A stretch of DNA of 30,560 nt from the NCBI GenBank assembly GCA_002726335.1, contig PBSR01000024.1:1-30560 (forward strand). Direction: 5' to 3'. This document shows positions 8,222 through 17,553 of the stretch, one piece after another. The notes under the pieces are model-generated. The model was given only the letters and a program-made list of their open reading frames with translations. It made no database searches and was not told where the DNA came from. Position 1 is the stretch's first letter, and every line of letters starts with the position of its first letter. The translations under genes were made by a program, and so were the position numbers. Source of the stretch: Gemmatimonadaceae bacterium. GTDB lineage: Bacteria; Latescibacterota; UBA2968; UBA8231.

Positions 8222-9337
8222 ATGGCCGAAGTCATTCTTAAGGATGTGAGGAAAGTCTTTGATAAAGACGTCGTCGCCGTCGATGACGCCAATATCGAAA
8301 TCAGGGATCAGGAGTTCGTCGTCCTTGTGGGTCCCTCGGGCTGTGGCAAGTCGACGACCCTGCGCATGGTGGCCGGGCTCGAGGAAGTAACCGGCGGCGA
8401 GATCTACATCGACGGTACGCTGGTCAACGACATCCCGCCCAAGGACCGGGATATCGCCATGGTTTTCCAGAACTACGCCCTCTACCCGCACATGACCGTC
8501 TATCAGAACATGGCCTTCGGCTTGAAGCTGCGGAAATACCCGAAGGAGGAAATCGAGACTCGTGTGCGCGAGGCGGCCGATATCCTCGGGATACAGGATC
8601 TGCTCGAACGTAAGCCGAAGGCGCTGTCCGGAGGACAGCGACAGCGGGTCGCCGTGGGCCGCGCCATCGTGCGCAAGCCGAAAGTCTTCCTCTTTGACGA
8701 GCCTCTTTCCAATCTCGACGCCAAACTGCGTGTGCAGATGCGTGCCGAGATCAGCAAGCTGCACACGCGGCTCGAGGCGACGATGATCTACGTGACTCAC
8801 GATCAGACGGAGGCCATGACGATGGGGGATCGCATCGTCGTGATGAAGGACGGGCAGATCCAGCAGAACGACACCCCGCTGAACCTCTACAACCATCCGG
8901 TGAACCAGTTCGTCGCCGGTTTCATCGGCAGTCCGGCCATGAATTTCGTGCGCGGATCCCTGGCCTCCGAAGGCGGCGGACTTGTGTTCGACGAGGGCAA
9001 TCTCCGGTTGCCTCTGGCCAAGGACCAGCAGGAAGGGCTGAAAGATCACGTCGGCAAGGAGGTCACTCTCGGCATCCGGCCCGAGGACATCCACGACCCC
9101 GATACGATGGGCCGTGGCGTCGATACAGCTGTCGAGATAGAAGCCAAGGTCGAGGTCGTCGAGCCGATGGGCAACGAGGTCACTCTGCATCTGACGACGG
9201 GCAAATCGTCCTTCGTTGCCCGAGTCGACCCTGATCACATACCCACGGTCGAGCAGAATGTCCGACTCGCAGTCGAGATCGACAAAGCCCACTTCTTCGA
9301 TCTCGGGACCGAAGAGAGTCTCGTGCGTCGTTCGTAG
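8222..9337 (+). CDS. ugpC: ABC transporter ATPase, UgpC/MalK/MsmK type
   Basis: A 371-residue ATPase of the carbohydrate-uptake CUT1 class. The nucleotide-binding domain has Walker A GPSGCGKST (37-45), Q-loop Gln83, signature LSGGQ (135-139), Walker B VFLFDE (155-160), D-loop SNLD and switch His193. The C-terminal regulatory OB-fold domain (about 240-371) contains GIRPEDI, typical of MalK/UgpC. AGGAGG at 8211-8216 lies five bases before ATG 8222, which favours this start over the ATG three bases upstream. No permease or binding protein is nearby, so it is probably a shared ATPase serving several sugar or glycerol-phosphate transporters encoded elsewhere. Its place between rimI and holB is unusual for a transport gene. 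Confidence 0.93.
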   Translation: MAEVILKDVRKVFDKDVVAVDDANIEIRDQEFVVLVGPSGCGKSTTLRMVAGLEEVTGGEIYIDGTLVNDIPPKDRDIAMVFQNYALYPHMTVYQNMAFGLKLRKYPKEEIETRVREAADILGIQDLLERKPKALSGGQRQRVAVGRAIVRKPKVFLFDEPLSNLDAKLRVQMRAEISKLHTRLEATMIYVTHDQTEAMTMGDRIVVMKDGQIQQNDTPLNLYNHPVNQFVAGFIGSPAMNFVRGSLASEGGGLVFDEGNLRLPLAKDQQEGLKDHVGKEVTLGIRPEDIHDPDTMGRGVDTAVEIEAKVEVVEPMGNEVTLHLTTGKSSFVARVDPDHIPTVEQNVRLAVEIDKAHFFDLGTEESLVRRS

Positions 9338-9348
9338 ACCCTGAACCC

Positions 9349-10440
9349 TTGTCGTTCGATCGAATCACGGGACAGGCGCGGGCCAAGGCGCAGATCAGCG
9401 CCTGGTTTGCCACGGGGCGGTTGCCGCACGCAGTTCTGATCACAGGGCAGGAGGGCGCCGGCAAGCGCCACCTGGCTCTCGAACTGGCAAAGGCGATCAA
9501 TTGTCGTCGACTACCTGGGGTGGGTTGTGACAGCTGTAATTCGTGTACCAAGGCGGACAGCCTTACACATCCCAACATCCATGTGCTGCTGCCGCTGCCG
9601 ACGGGCACGTCCCGGACCGGATCTGACGCCGAGCAGTTCGCGGCGCTCCGCGAGACAGCTCTGGAGTACGTTGCCGGGGGAGCCACGTCTCGGAGTGGCA
9701 GCAACCTGCCCAAGGATCACATCCTGCTGTTGCAGCGTGAGATGTCCTTCGCGCCGACCGAGGCCCCGAAGAGGGTGGCCATCATCTTCGAGGCCGACTG
9801 CATGCAGAAGGCCGGCGCGAACTGCCTGCTGAAGATTCTCGAGGAACCGCCGCGTCACGCAGTCTTCCTACTGGTGTCCACTACCACCGAGCGCTTGCTG
9901 CCGACCGTTGTGTCGCGCTGCCAGCGGTTGCCCCTGCGCCCGCTGACGGCAGCCGAAGTCCGCGATCAGCTCGTGAACGAAGGTGTGGCGGAAGCGCGGG
10001 CTGACCTGGCGTCCGGCCTCGCTGCAGGCAATGGCATTCGCCCGGCAAATGTTGGCGGAGACGACTTTGATACACTGCGGGATCTCGTCGAGCGCTTCTT
10101 CGATTCCGCCCTGTCCGGCAAGGAGGATGAATACTGGGGCTTGCTGGATGACCTCGGTGGCCGGCCGGACAAGCAACGGATGGAAGGGTTCATAGGACTG
10201 TGTTCGGCGTACCTGCGAGATCTCTTCCTCATGGGCCTGAACCACGGATCGAGCGTGGCCAACACGGACAGGATGCCGCGGTTGGAAGAATGGTCAGGTC
10301 GTGTCGATCCCCGGCGCCTCGAACCGGTTGCCAAAACCCTGGACGCCGCCATCGACAGCCAGGGCCACAATGTCAGCCCACAGTTGCTGTTGGCCGACAT
10401 CTGGCAGCAACTGCGCCGGTCGGGAATCGTCTCAGGTTGA
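9349..10440 (+). CDS. holB: DNA polymerase III subunit delta'
   Basis: A 363-residue AAA+ clamp-loader subunit that helps place the sliding clamp on DNA. It begins FDRITGQ, has a P-loop-like GQEGAGKR (33-40, with Arg where Thr/Ser is normal), a zinc module from Cys52, Cys60, Cys63 and Cys66, LLKILEEPP (160-168), sensor 1 LLVST, and the SRC arginine-finger motif (189-191). Delta' is known to be a stator that often does not hydrolyse ATP, so the altered P-loop is expected. The start is TTG 9349, 11 bases after the ABC ATPase gene, and no ATG gives the family N-terminus. The stop codon overlaps the rsmA start. A DnaX identity is unlikely because the Walker A is degenerate and the C-terminus short. 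Confidence 0.9.
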   Translation: MSFDRITGQARAKAQISAWFATGRLPHAVLITGQEGAGKRHLALELAKAINCRRLPGVGCDSCNSCTKADSLTHPNIHVLLPLPTGTSRTGSDAEQFAALRETALEYVAGGATSRSGSNLPKDHILLLQREMSFAPTEAPKRVAIIFEADCMQKAGANCLLKILEEPPRHAVFLLVSTTTERLLPTVVSRCQRLPLRPLTAAEVRDQLVNEGVAEARADLASGLAAGNGIRPANVGGDDFDTLRDLVERFFDSALSGKEDEYWGLLDDLGGRPDKQRMEGFIGLCSAYLRDLFLMGLNHGSSVANTDRMPRLEEWSGRVDPRRLEPVAKTLDAAIDSQGHNVSPQLLLADIWQQLRRSGIVSG

Positions 10441-11294
10441 ACCGTCCCCAACGGCAGCGACAAGGGCTCCCCCGGCCGCGCAAGCGATTCGGTCAGCACT
10501 TTCTCGTAGACGGAGGTGTGCTGCAAGATATTGCTGAGCGTGTGGCGCCCACGCCGGAAGATCTGGTTCTCGAGATCGGTCCTGGTCGGGGGGCCCTGAC
10601 AGCACCGTTGCGGCAACGTCTTGAGCGTTTCGTCGCCATCGAGATCGACCGCGACCTGTGTGCCCATCTGCGTGAGCGCTTCCCGGAGCCCGAGGTGCGC
10701 GTGATCGAGGGCGACGTGCTGCATCTGGATCTGCGGCAACTGCTCGAAGAGGAGCAACGGTCAACCCTTCACGTGGTTGCCAACCTTCCATACAACATCA
10801 CGGCTCCCGTGCTCTTCCGTCTGCGCGACCATGCCGATGTGGTGCGGCGGGCGGTGCTGACCTTGCAGAAAGAGGTCGCCGAGAGACTCGTGGCCCAGCC
10901 GGGGTGCCGGGCCTACAGTCAACTCACCGTCTTCCTCGGCCAGTGTGCCCGGATCAGCATCGCCCGGTTGATTCCCAGCACCGCATTCAAGCCGCGGCCC
11001 AAGGTGGATTCCGCTGTCATCGACGTGGAGTTCCAGCCGGGCCGCGTTCCCGTCGACGATCTGCGTCTTTTCGAGACTGTGGTGAAGGCGGCCTTCAGTC
11101 AGCGTCGAAAGATGCTGCGCAATGCCCTCAAGTCGTTGCCCGCCCCTGACGGCACAGGGACCGTGACCACCGTCGACCTGGAGCGTCTGGCGGACGAGGC
11201 AGACATCGATCTGACCCAACGCGCCGAAGACCTCTCCATCGGTCAGTTCGCGCGTTTCGCTGCGGTCGTGGGAGCAGCAGGATCATCGGCATGA
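10437..11294 (+). CDS. rsmA: 16S rRNA dimethyladenosine transferase RsmA (KsgA)
   Basis: A 285-residue SAM-dependent methyltransferase that dimethylates two adjacent adenosines in the 3' terminal hairpin of 16S rRNA, a late check in 30S assembly. It begins with RKRFGQHFL (about 15-23). SAM motif I is EIGPGRGALT (46-55), the acidic residues are in VAIEID and EGDV, and the catalytic motif is NLPYNI (116-121). The C-terminal domain has PKVDSAV and AFSQRRKMLRNAL. The start is TTG 10437, overlapping the holB stop codon by four bases (TTGA), and the stop overlaps the next gene's ATG by four bases. Confidence 0.97.
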   Translation: MNRPQRQRQGLPRPRKRFGQHFLVDGGVLQDIAERVAPTPEDLVLEIGPGRGALTAPLRQRLERFVAIEIDRDLCAHLRERFPEPEVRVIEGDVLHLDLRQLLEEEQRSTLHVVANLPYNITAPVLFRLRDHADVVRRAVLTLQKEVAERLVAQPGCRAYSQLTVFLGQCARISIARLIPSTAFKPRPKVDSAVIDVEFQPGRVPVDDLRLFETVVKAAFSQRRKMLRNALKSLPAPDGTGTVTTVDLERLADEADIDLTQRAEDLSIGQFARFAAVVGAAGSSA

Positions 11295-13195
11295 GCCGCT
11301 GGATCACTGTTGCCGTGCTTCTCACGGCAACGATGGCGTGGAGTCAGACCTATTCCCTCCACTTCAGTCGGCGTTCTGATCGGATGACCTGGCGACCGAC
11401 GTTTCCCAGTTGGAACTTCTCCACACCCGTGACCCTGTCGACGGCGGGGGATTCGACCTCCATGCTGCGGGTCAATGCCTCCATGTCCCTGAATGCGATC
11501 CTCGACCAACGAAACGGGCGCAACAACTGGACCGAAACGGCCAGCATTCGTTCCTCGGTGAACTACCCGATTCTGGGACCTCGAGCCTCGGTGGGAATCA
11601 CGGCGAGCATGTCGAGCCGCAACGCGACGCTGCTGAACCAGAAGACGCGCAGCCAGACATTCAACTTCCGATTTCAGTATCAGCCACTCAGTGGTTCGGA
11701 CGGCATCTTCAGCGATATACGGTTCGATGTCGTTCCAGGGGTGATCACGGCGCGGCGTGCCAGCCCCGTAAACCCCGACAGCCTCCTGGAAGAGACCGGC
11801 CTGCAATACAACGGCTCGATGCGCACGTCTCCCGACTTCGACCTGTTCGGTGAACGCCTGACGACGAGCTTCTCTCTCGGCAAGACGGACAACACGCTGA
11901 AAAACAACAAGAGTCGCAGCGAGAATCTGCGCGCCAGTTCCGCGTATACCTTCCCAGGAGATGTTCGCACAAATCTGTCGATCTCCGAGTCGCGCTCGCA
12001 GACCGGCGTGACACGCTCCGTCATCAGCAGTCTGGACACGGCGGTGGTGGCCGAACTTTCGGAGCGTCGCAGCAGAACGGTCAGCACATCGTTGACCTCA
12101 AAGATCCGTGGCTTCAATGTCCGTTCCCGGCAATCGTGGTCGGAGGGCCTCAACACCAATACGGCCAATGCGGACAACGATCCACGCAACCGGTTTTTTG
12201 CCCGTGATCGGGAGAGCGAGCGCTGGAACCTGTCCGGCAGCGTCGACGGCCGGCTCGCCGAGAGTCTGACCGGTTCAGCGCGACTGTCCTGGGCGACGAC
12301 AGATGAAAGGCGCCTGCCGGTGGCACAGCTGACGGGAGGGACGTACCGCGATCCCACAGACGACCGGGAGGATCAGGATCTGCAGGTCGGTGGCAGCCTG
12401 GACTGGCAATTCGGCGACGGCAACCAACTGCAAGCCTCCGGATCGACCCGCATGAACCGCGTCGACAACCCGGGCGCTTCAGAGCAGGACCGCGACAGTT
12501 ACAACCAGGTGGCGTCCCTCACCTTCCGAGGGAAACGCGAGGGCTCCATGCGCTATGACGTCTCACTGTCTTCGAGTCGAGCCCACCGCGTCAACCTGGA
12601 CGCGACCCGGTCTGCCGACAACCAGCGCTCGAGCGAGCTGCGGCTGTCGACGAGCACAAGCTACGAGCGCCTGGCAGCGCAGATCTCCCACAACTTTGAG
12701 ATCTCCGCGCGCCGGACTATCTTCGATTTCGACCGCAGCGTGAACACCAAAACCATCAATCGGCGCAGCAACATACGTCGAGGCTGGTCGATGCGTCATA
12801 CCGTCCGCCGGTCTCTCTTCGAGACCCTTCAGCTGAATTCGACGTACGCCTTCAGTGCTGATGACTTCGGCACCTTGCTGGTAGGGGACGGGTCACAGAT
12901 CGTCGAAGAGGACAACAACGATCATCGATTCAGCCTGGCGATGAACTACCGTCCCAGCAGCGCTCTGGGCTGCGGCGTCAGATACAGCTATCGGTTGGAC
13001 AGGCAATGGGGGTTCTTCTACGCTCGTGACTCGGTTGATCGAGAGCTGTCTTTCCGTAACGCCCACCGGAATATCGCTCTGAACATGGAGTACAAACCCA
13101 CCGGCTACACCGGGTTTCAGGCCCGCGTCAGTCGTTCACAGCAGCGCAGCGGAACCTTCGACGATCTCTCTTTGAGCCTCAGCCGCACATTCTGA
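11291..13195 (+). CDS. Large predicted outer-membrane beta-barrel protein, unknown function
   Basis: A 634-residue exported protein of no family I recognise. It starts with a signal peptide ([19 protein letters not shown], cleavage near residue 19). The rest is a long run of amphipathic beta strands rich in Ser, Arg, Thr and Asn, with alternating polar and hydrophobic residues and no cytoplasmic-type domain. It ends in an aromatic residue (SLSLSRTF), the usual outer-membrane assembly signal recognised by BamA. The strand-rich pattern fits a barrel of many strands. The ATG overlaps the rsmA stop codon (ATGA), so it is the distal gene of the ruv operon. Large barrels of secretion systems or transport channels are possible analogues, but no motif decides this. 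Confidence 0.8.
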   Translation: MSRWITVAVLLTATMAWSQTYSLHFSRRSDRMTWRPTFPSWNFSTPVTLSTAGDSTSMLRVNASMSLNAILDQRNGRNNWTETASIRSSVNYPILGPRASVGITASMSSRNATLLNQKTRSQTFNFRFQYQPLSGSDGIFSDIRFDVVPGVITARRASPVNPDSLLEETGLQYNGSMRTSPDFDLFGERLTTSFSLGKTDNTLKNNKSRSENLRASSAYTFPGDVRTNLSISESRSQTGVTRSVISSLDTAVVAELSERRSRTVSTSLTSKIRGFNVRSRQSWSEGLNTNTANADNDPRNRFFARDRESERWNLSGSVDGRLAESLTGSARLSWATTDERRLPVAQLTGGTYRDPTDDREDQDLQVGGSLDWQFGDGNQLQASGSTRMNRVDNPGASEQDRDSYNQVASLTFRGKREGSMRYDVSLSSSRAHRVNLDATRSADNQRSSELRLSTSTSYERLAAQISHNFEISARRTIFDFDRSVNTKTINRRSNIRRGWSMRHTVRRSLFETLQLNSTYAFSADDFGTLLVGDGSQIVEEDNNDHRFSLAMNYRPSSALGCGVRYSYRLDRQWGFFYARDSVDRELSFRNAHRNIALNMEYKPTGYTGFQARVSRSQQRSGTFDDLSLSLSRTF

Positions 13196-13245
13196 ACTTC
13201 CCTAGCCCAGCGCCCGCGCAATGCCGGCGCTCAGGAGTTTTGTCC

Positions 13246-14169
13246 ATGCCCCCGATGCCCAAGTCCGACAAGATCTGGTTCAACGGCGAACTCGTTCCCT
13301 GGGATGAGGCCAGGATTCACGTCCTGGCCCACGTCGTGCACTACGGATCGTCGGTGTTCGAGGGGATTCGCTGCTACGACACGAAAAAGGGTCCTGCCGT
13401 GTTCCGTCTCGATGAGCATGTGGATCGCCTGTTCGATTCGGCAAAGATCTACCGGATGGAGATCCCCTACTCGCGTCAGCAGATCTGTGACGCAGTTCTC
13501 GAGACGATCCGGGTCAACAAGCTGGACGCCTGTTACGTCCGTCCGGTCTGTTTTCGCGGCTACGGCTCGTTGGGTGTCGATCCAACCACGTGTCCTGTGG
13601 AGACGGTAATCGCCGTCTGGCACTGGGGCCAATACCTCGGCGAAGATGCTCTCAGGAAGGGTGTGTCGGTATGCACGTCCTCGTGGAACCGATCAGCACC
13701 CAATACCATGCCGAATCTGGCCAAGGCAGGGGGGAACTATCTCAATTCCCAGCTTGTCCGGATGGAAGCCAATCTCAACGGCTACGACGAGGGGATCGTT
13801 CTCAGCCCTGATGGTCTGGTCAGCGAGGGCAGCGGCGAGAATATCTTTGCCGTGAAGGCGGGCAAGATCGCCACACCCATGTCGTACCAGTCGATCCTGC
13901 CTGGAATCACCAGGCACACGGCGATTACCGTAGCTCGGGAACTGGGAATCGAAGTGGAAGCGCGGCCGATTCCACGGGAGTTTCTCTACGTTGCAGATGA
14001 GGTCTTTTTCACCGGGACAGCCGCGGAGATCTCTCCGATCCGGGCCATCGACCAGATCCAGATCGGCGATGGCGCACGGGGCCCCATCACCGAGAGGATC
14101 CAGACGCGATTCTTCCAGACGATCAACGCCGAGGTCGAGGACCGACACGGTTGGCTCACTTTCGTCTGA
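13246..14169 (+). CDS. ilvE: Branched-chain amino acid aminotransferase
   Basis: A 307-residue fold-type IV PLP aminotransferase that carries out the last step of Ile, Leu and Val synthesis (and the first of breakdown), passing amino groups between glutamate and branched-chain oxo acids. Visible are [26 protein letters not shown] (32-44), the PLP lysine Lys160 in [21 protein letters not shown] (about 195-202), the phosphate-binding LPGITR, and FTGTAAEI. The protein is complete. AGGAG at 13233-13237 lies eight bases before ATG 13246, which is better than the TTG at 13240. It follows the barrel gene by 50 bases and could be co-transcribed or have its own promoter. Confidence 0.95.
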   Translation: MPPMPKSDKIWFNGELVPWDEARIHVLAHVVHYGSSVFEGIRCYDTKKGPAVFRLDEHVDRLFDSAKIYRMEIPYSRQQICDAVLETIRVNKLDACYVRPVCFRGYGSLGVDPTTCPVETVIAVWHWGQYLGEDALRKGVSVCTSSWNRSAPNTMPNLAKAGGNYLNSQLVRMEANLNGYDEGIVLSPDGLVSEGSGENIFAVKAGKIATPMSYQSILPGITRHTAITVARELGIEVEARPIPREFLYVADEVFFTGTAAEISPIRAIDQIQIGDGARGPITERIQTRFFQTINAEVEDRHGWLTFV

Positions 14170-14500
14170 TCGCAGCAGGCGCCACTTCGCCGATCTGGCC
14201 GTCCGTGACGCCCGATCCACTGAGTCCAAGATCGCGGCAATCCCCACGGTCTCTGACTCCGCGCAGGCGTCGTAATTCGATGTTATGCACCCCTGTTAAG
14301 GGATACAAAAACAACATGTTACGCTATTGTCAGCGTACGTTGACTTACCAAGAGATGGCCGCCTGGACGCAGGTGACTTGAGGCGTCGGCGCAAGCCGTT
14401 GTACTATTGGGTTGCCTTTTGTCGGAAAATTACCGACCGTTTCGTGAATCATTACTCTCACACATTGACTCGGAGCCCGCAGAAGAGCACATCACCGCAG
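14170..14500. other. AT-richer intergenic stretch leading into a truncated gene
   Basis: No convincing gene lies here. Two 60-base blocks (14281-14340 and 14401-14460) are only about 42 percent GC, well below the genes on either side. The stretch has an AACATGTT palindrome at 14314-14321 and several TTG-containing -35-like hexamers, but I found no well-spaced -10 partner, so I call no promoter. A frame continuous with the following gene is open from 14300, but its translation up to about 14500 does not look like protein sequence or a signal peptide. Confidence 0.6.
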
Positions 14501-16477
14501 GCAGATAATCAGTTCAGTTGGTTCTTCCAGGTTGCGTCGCCGCCGGCATCGCCGAATGTGCGTGTGGCCCAGTTGGATCAGGCCATCGTGCTGGATTGGG
14601 GCTGGGATCCGGCCTCCGTGGACGAGACGGAGAATGTGGCTTCAGACGGGTTCGAGTTCGAGGGCTACAACGTATATCAGAAGCCTTCAGCGGAAGCCAG
14701 TCTGGATAACAGCGTCCTTCTGGGGACATTCGATAAAGAGAACGGTGTGACAACCCTTCTCGGTATCGATCTGGATGTGGTTTCGGGTATCGTACTCAAC
14801 GTGCCACAACAGGTGGGCAGCGATTTCGGAATTCGACGGAACCTGACGATTTCGAAGGACGCTGTCCGCGGTGGGCCCCTGGTCAACGGCCAGGAGTACT
14901 ACTTCGCAGTGACGGCCTACAATCGCGCCACCGGAGAGGCTTCGGCAGTCACGACGCTGGAGAGCCCTGGCCTGTTGAAGATCACCAAACCCCAGGATCC
15001 GCCCACAGGCTCCCGGTATGGGTCAGATGCGGCGCAGGTTATCGCCGGAACGCACACGGCCGGCGGCAGCGACGGCTCGGCGACGGCCACGGTGGTCGAT
15101 CCGACCCAGACTACGGGTCATGACTACCAGGTAACCTTCGGCAACGACGCGGACGGCAACGTCACCTGGTCGTTGAGCGATCTGACCATGAACATGACGC
15201 TCGTGGCGGACCAGTTGGACCAGACTGGCACAGCTGTGTATATCGGCGCGGACGGGTTCGAGATCGCTGTCAACGGCCCTCCGAACGGAATGAAGAGTTG
15301 GGGGGCTCCCGAGACTACCCTTGCGGCCAGCGGCAGTAGTCTGGAGGACTTCGTTGACGCATCGGACCACAGCAGCGCTACCCGCTGGTACACGTGGGCC
15401 GAGGCCGACTTCGGCGCTGAGGGTTTCTCCGGTGCCATAACAGGGGATGTCAACAATGTCTGGTTCGAGCCGTCTCCTGTGACTGCGGAAGATCTGCGCA
15501 CCGTTGAGTTGCGTTTCACCTCGGTGAACGAGGCGGAGGGTGAGGACCAGTACAAACCTCTGGATCTGGCCAACGAAAACGTCTCCTACGCCTACCGATA
15601 CCTGCGGGGTGCCGGGAACGACCCGCCCGCACAGGCTGACATGACCTCCACCACAACCCCATGGGACGTGAGCAAATACATCACCAACGCTGAGGGCCCG
15701 GGGATCTATGTCTACCAGGAGAGGGTACCCATCGCCCTGTCGGCGTGGGACGTCGAGTCGGTTCCACCACGGCGGTTGGCTGTAGGGTTCCTCGAAAACA
15801 ACCAGCCCGGTGGGCTGGTGAACGGCGCCTATGGTCCGGCCTTCTACAACGACGCCGGCAACGTGGCAGGAGGCGGCCCTCGCGAGTGGCTGTTTATCTT
15901 CGACGCGGACTACACAGAGCAGGGAAATGACAACCCGGTGCTGACCGACTTCGGCTTGCTGCCGGTCAACAGCGGTGACGCGTCCGAGCCGATTATTCCG
16001 ATCATGTGGGCGGTGTTCGCGGGCCGGCGTATCGCTGATCGGTTCCCAACGGATGGTTTTCAGTTCCTGCTGATGGCCAACCACGTCAACACGACTGCCG
16101 ATGTGTTCAACCTTAGTGTCGCCGGGGTTGAGACGTCGGACGCGTTTCTCGCGGAGGACGTCAAGAAGATCACTGCCTTCCCGAATCCCTACTACGGAGT
16201 GAACTCGGCCGAAGTCAGCCGCTACAACCACTTCGTCACCTTTAGCCATCTACCGAACAATGTCACGATTCGAGTGTTCGACATGTCCGGCACGTTGGTG
16301 CAAAAGCTTGAAAAGGATAACAACGATCAGTTCCTGCAGTGGCAGTTGGACAATGAGAACGGTCTGCCCGTGGCCAGCGGCATGTACTTCGTGCACATCG
16401 ATATGCCCGATCACAACAAGACGAAAATCCTGAAGCTGGCCGTCGTCGGTGAGCAGCAGTTCCTCGAGAATTTCTAA
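14327..16477 (+). CDS. Secreted-type protein with C-terminal sorting domain, apparently missing its 5' part
   Basis: The frame encodes up to 716 residues. From about 14500 it resembles the C-terminal half of large exported proteins of FCB bacteria: an FN3-like segment (SPPASPNVRVAQLDQAIVL, then FEGYNVYQK and GQEYYFAVTAYN), a long acidic beta-rich region, and a final domain of about 95 residues (ITAFPNPYYGVNS, FVTFSHLP, VTIRVFDMSG, GLPVASGMYFVHID, KILKLAVV) typical of FlgD-like/type IX secretion sorting domains. The front end is wrong for such a protein: there is no signal peptide, no ATG in the first 250 residues, only a TTG at 14327 without a ribosome binding site, and the first 58 or so residues read like non-coding sequence. 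I infer loss of the N-terminal half by deletion or misassembly, so exact start and function are unknown. Confidence 0.65.
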   Translation: MSAYVDLPRDGRLDAGDLRRRRKPLYYWVAFCRKITDRFVNHYSHTLTRSPQKSTSPQADNQFSWFFQVASPPASPNVRVAQLDQAIVLDWGWDPASVDETENVASDGFEFEGYNVYQKPSAEASLDNSVLLGTFDKENGVTTLLGIDLDVVSGIVLNVPQQVGSDFGIRRNLTISKDAVRGGPLVNGQEYYFAVTAYNRATGEASAVTTLESPGLLKITKPQDPPTGSRYGSDAAQVIAGTHTAGGSDGSATATVVDPTQTTGHDYQVTFGNDADGNVTWSLSDLTMNMTLVADQLDQTGTAVYIGADGFEIAVNGPPNGMKSWGAPETTLAASGSSLEDFVDASDHSSATRWYTWAEADFGAEGFSGAITGDVNNVWFEPSPVTAEDLRTVELRFTSVNEAEGEDQYKPLDLANENVSYAYRYLRGAGNDPPAQADMTSTTTPWDVSKYITNAEGPGIYVYQERVPIALSAWDVESVPPRRLAVGFLENNQPGGLVNGAYGPAFYNDAGNVAGGGPREWLFIFDADYTEQGNDNPVLTDFGLLPVNSGDASEPIIPIMWAVFAGRRIADRFPTDGFQFLLMANHVNTTADVFNLSVAGVETSDAFLAEDVKKITAFPNPYYGVNSAEVSRYNHFVTFSHLPNNVTIRVFDMSGTLVQKLEKDNNDQFLQWQLDNENGLPVASGMYFVHIDMPDHNKTKILKLAVVGEQQFLENF

Positions 16478-16508
16478 GCCAGCACCAAGTCAGAAGGAGA
16501 TCAAACGA

Positions 16509-17549
16509 ATGATACGTACTTTCAAGATCGCCTCCGCGGCGCTGGCTCTGGTCCTGGTGGTGTGCGCCGCGGACATGGCGCACGCTGCCGGCCAGAATCG
16601 AGCCGGCACGGCAAGCGCTACGGAACTGTTGATCCCCGTCGGGGCCCGGGACATGGCCATGGGGGGGTCTTCGGTAGCCACCACAACCGGACTCTCCGCC
16701 CTGTTCTGGAACCCGGCAGGACTGTCTCGGTCCGCCAATAACACCGATGTGATGGTGTCATCCATGTCCTACCTGGCGGACGTCCGGGTAAACTACGTAG
16801 CCCTGGGCAGTCGTTTCACTTCCATCGGGTCCTTCGCTTTCGACATCAAGTCCCTGGACTTCGGTGACATTCCCATTACCACCGAGGATCGGCCGGACGG
16901 AACGGGGGGTACCTACTCACCCACCTTCTTCACCGTTGGGTTGCACTACTCGCGGGCGTTGACCGACCGTATCTCGGTAGGCGGAACCTCGCATTACGTC
17001 GTCAACAAGATCGAGCGCGTTGATGGCACAGCCCTGTCCTTCAGCGCCGGTCTGCAGTACAGCAACCTGGCCGACATCGACGGGCTCAACCTCGGTGTGG
17101 CGGTGAAGCACATCGGTCAACGCATGCAGTACGACGGTTCCGGCCTGCTGAATCGTGGTACGATCGACGATCTTCGTCGCCCGGCGTCGGATTACAAGGT
17201 GCAGTCTTCGTCGTCCGACCTGCCGTCGATTTTCGAGATCGGCGTCGGCTACCGTTACAATCCCGCCGGCATGGGCGAGGTCAACCTCTCGTCTGTGTTC
17301 CGGCACAACAACTACACCTACGACCAGTACCGCAGCGGTGTTGAGTATGTGCTCAACGACATGTTCACGCTCCGTGGCGGCTTTGACGTAGGCGACGGTT
17401 CCGGTGACGACTATCTATTCGGCACCAGTTTCGGTTTCGGCATTCAGAGCGACGTAGGCAACTTCAAGGACGTTCGTGTGGACTACGCCTACACCTCGGT
17501 CGACCTGTTCGATGCGCTCAACACGTTCACTTTCCAGGTGGGCTCCTGA
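16509..17549 (+). CDS. PorV/PorQ-like outer-membrane protein
   Basis: A 346-residue protein with a signal peptide (residues 1-26, ending MAHAA) and a beta-barrel body. The N-terminal part has the PorV/PorQ (UPF0164-like) hallmark: LLIPVGARDMAMGGSSVA, then LFWNPAGLS (about residues 68-76). This is the FadL-like plug region of proteins that in Bacteroidetes carry sorting-domain cargo from the type IX translocon. The ending (NTFTFQVGS) lacks a terminal aromatic but has the strand pattern. AAGGAG at 16494-16499 lies nine bases before ATG 16509. The start is 31 bases after the sorting-domain gene, so the pair may be functionally linked. A simple FadL-type channel is the alternative. Confidence 0.8.
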   Translation: MIRTFKIASAALALVLVVCAADMAHAAGQNRAGTASATELLIPVGARDMAMGGSSVATTTGLSALFWNPAGLSRSANNTDVMVSSMSYLADVRVNYVALGSRFTSIGSFAFDIKSLDFGDIPITTEDRPDGTGGTYSPTFFTVGLHYSRALTDRISVGGTSHYVVNKIERVDGTALSFSAGLQYSNLADIDGLNLGVAVKHIGQRMQYDGSGLLNRGTIDDLRRPASDYKVQSSSSDLPSIFEIGVGYRYNPAGMGEVNLSSVFRHNNYTYDQYRSGVEYVLNDMFTLRGGFDVGDGSGDDYLFGTSFGFGIQSDVGNFKDVRVDYAYTSVDLFDALNTFTFQVGS

Positions 17550-17553
17550 GAGC

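Noticed and set aside
13209..13231. Hairpin AGCGCC/GGCGCT between the barrel gene and ilvE
   Set aside because: The stem is only six base pairs with an 11-base loop and no T-tract, too weak to call a terminator.
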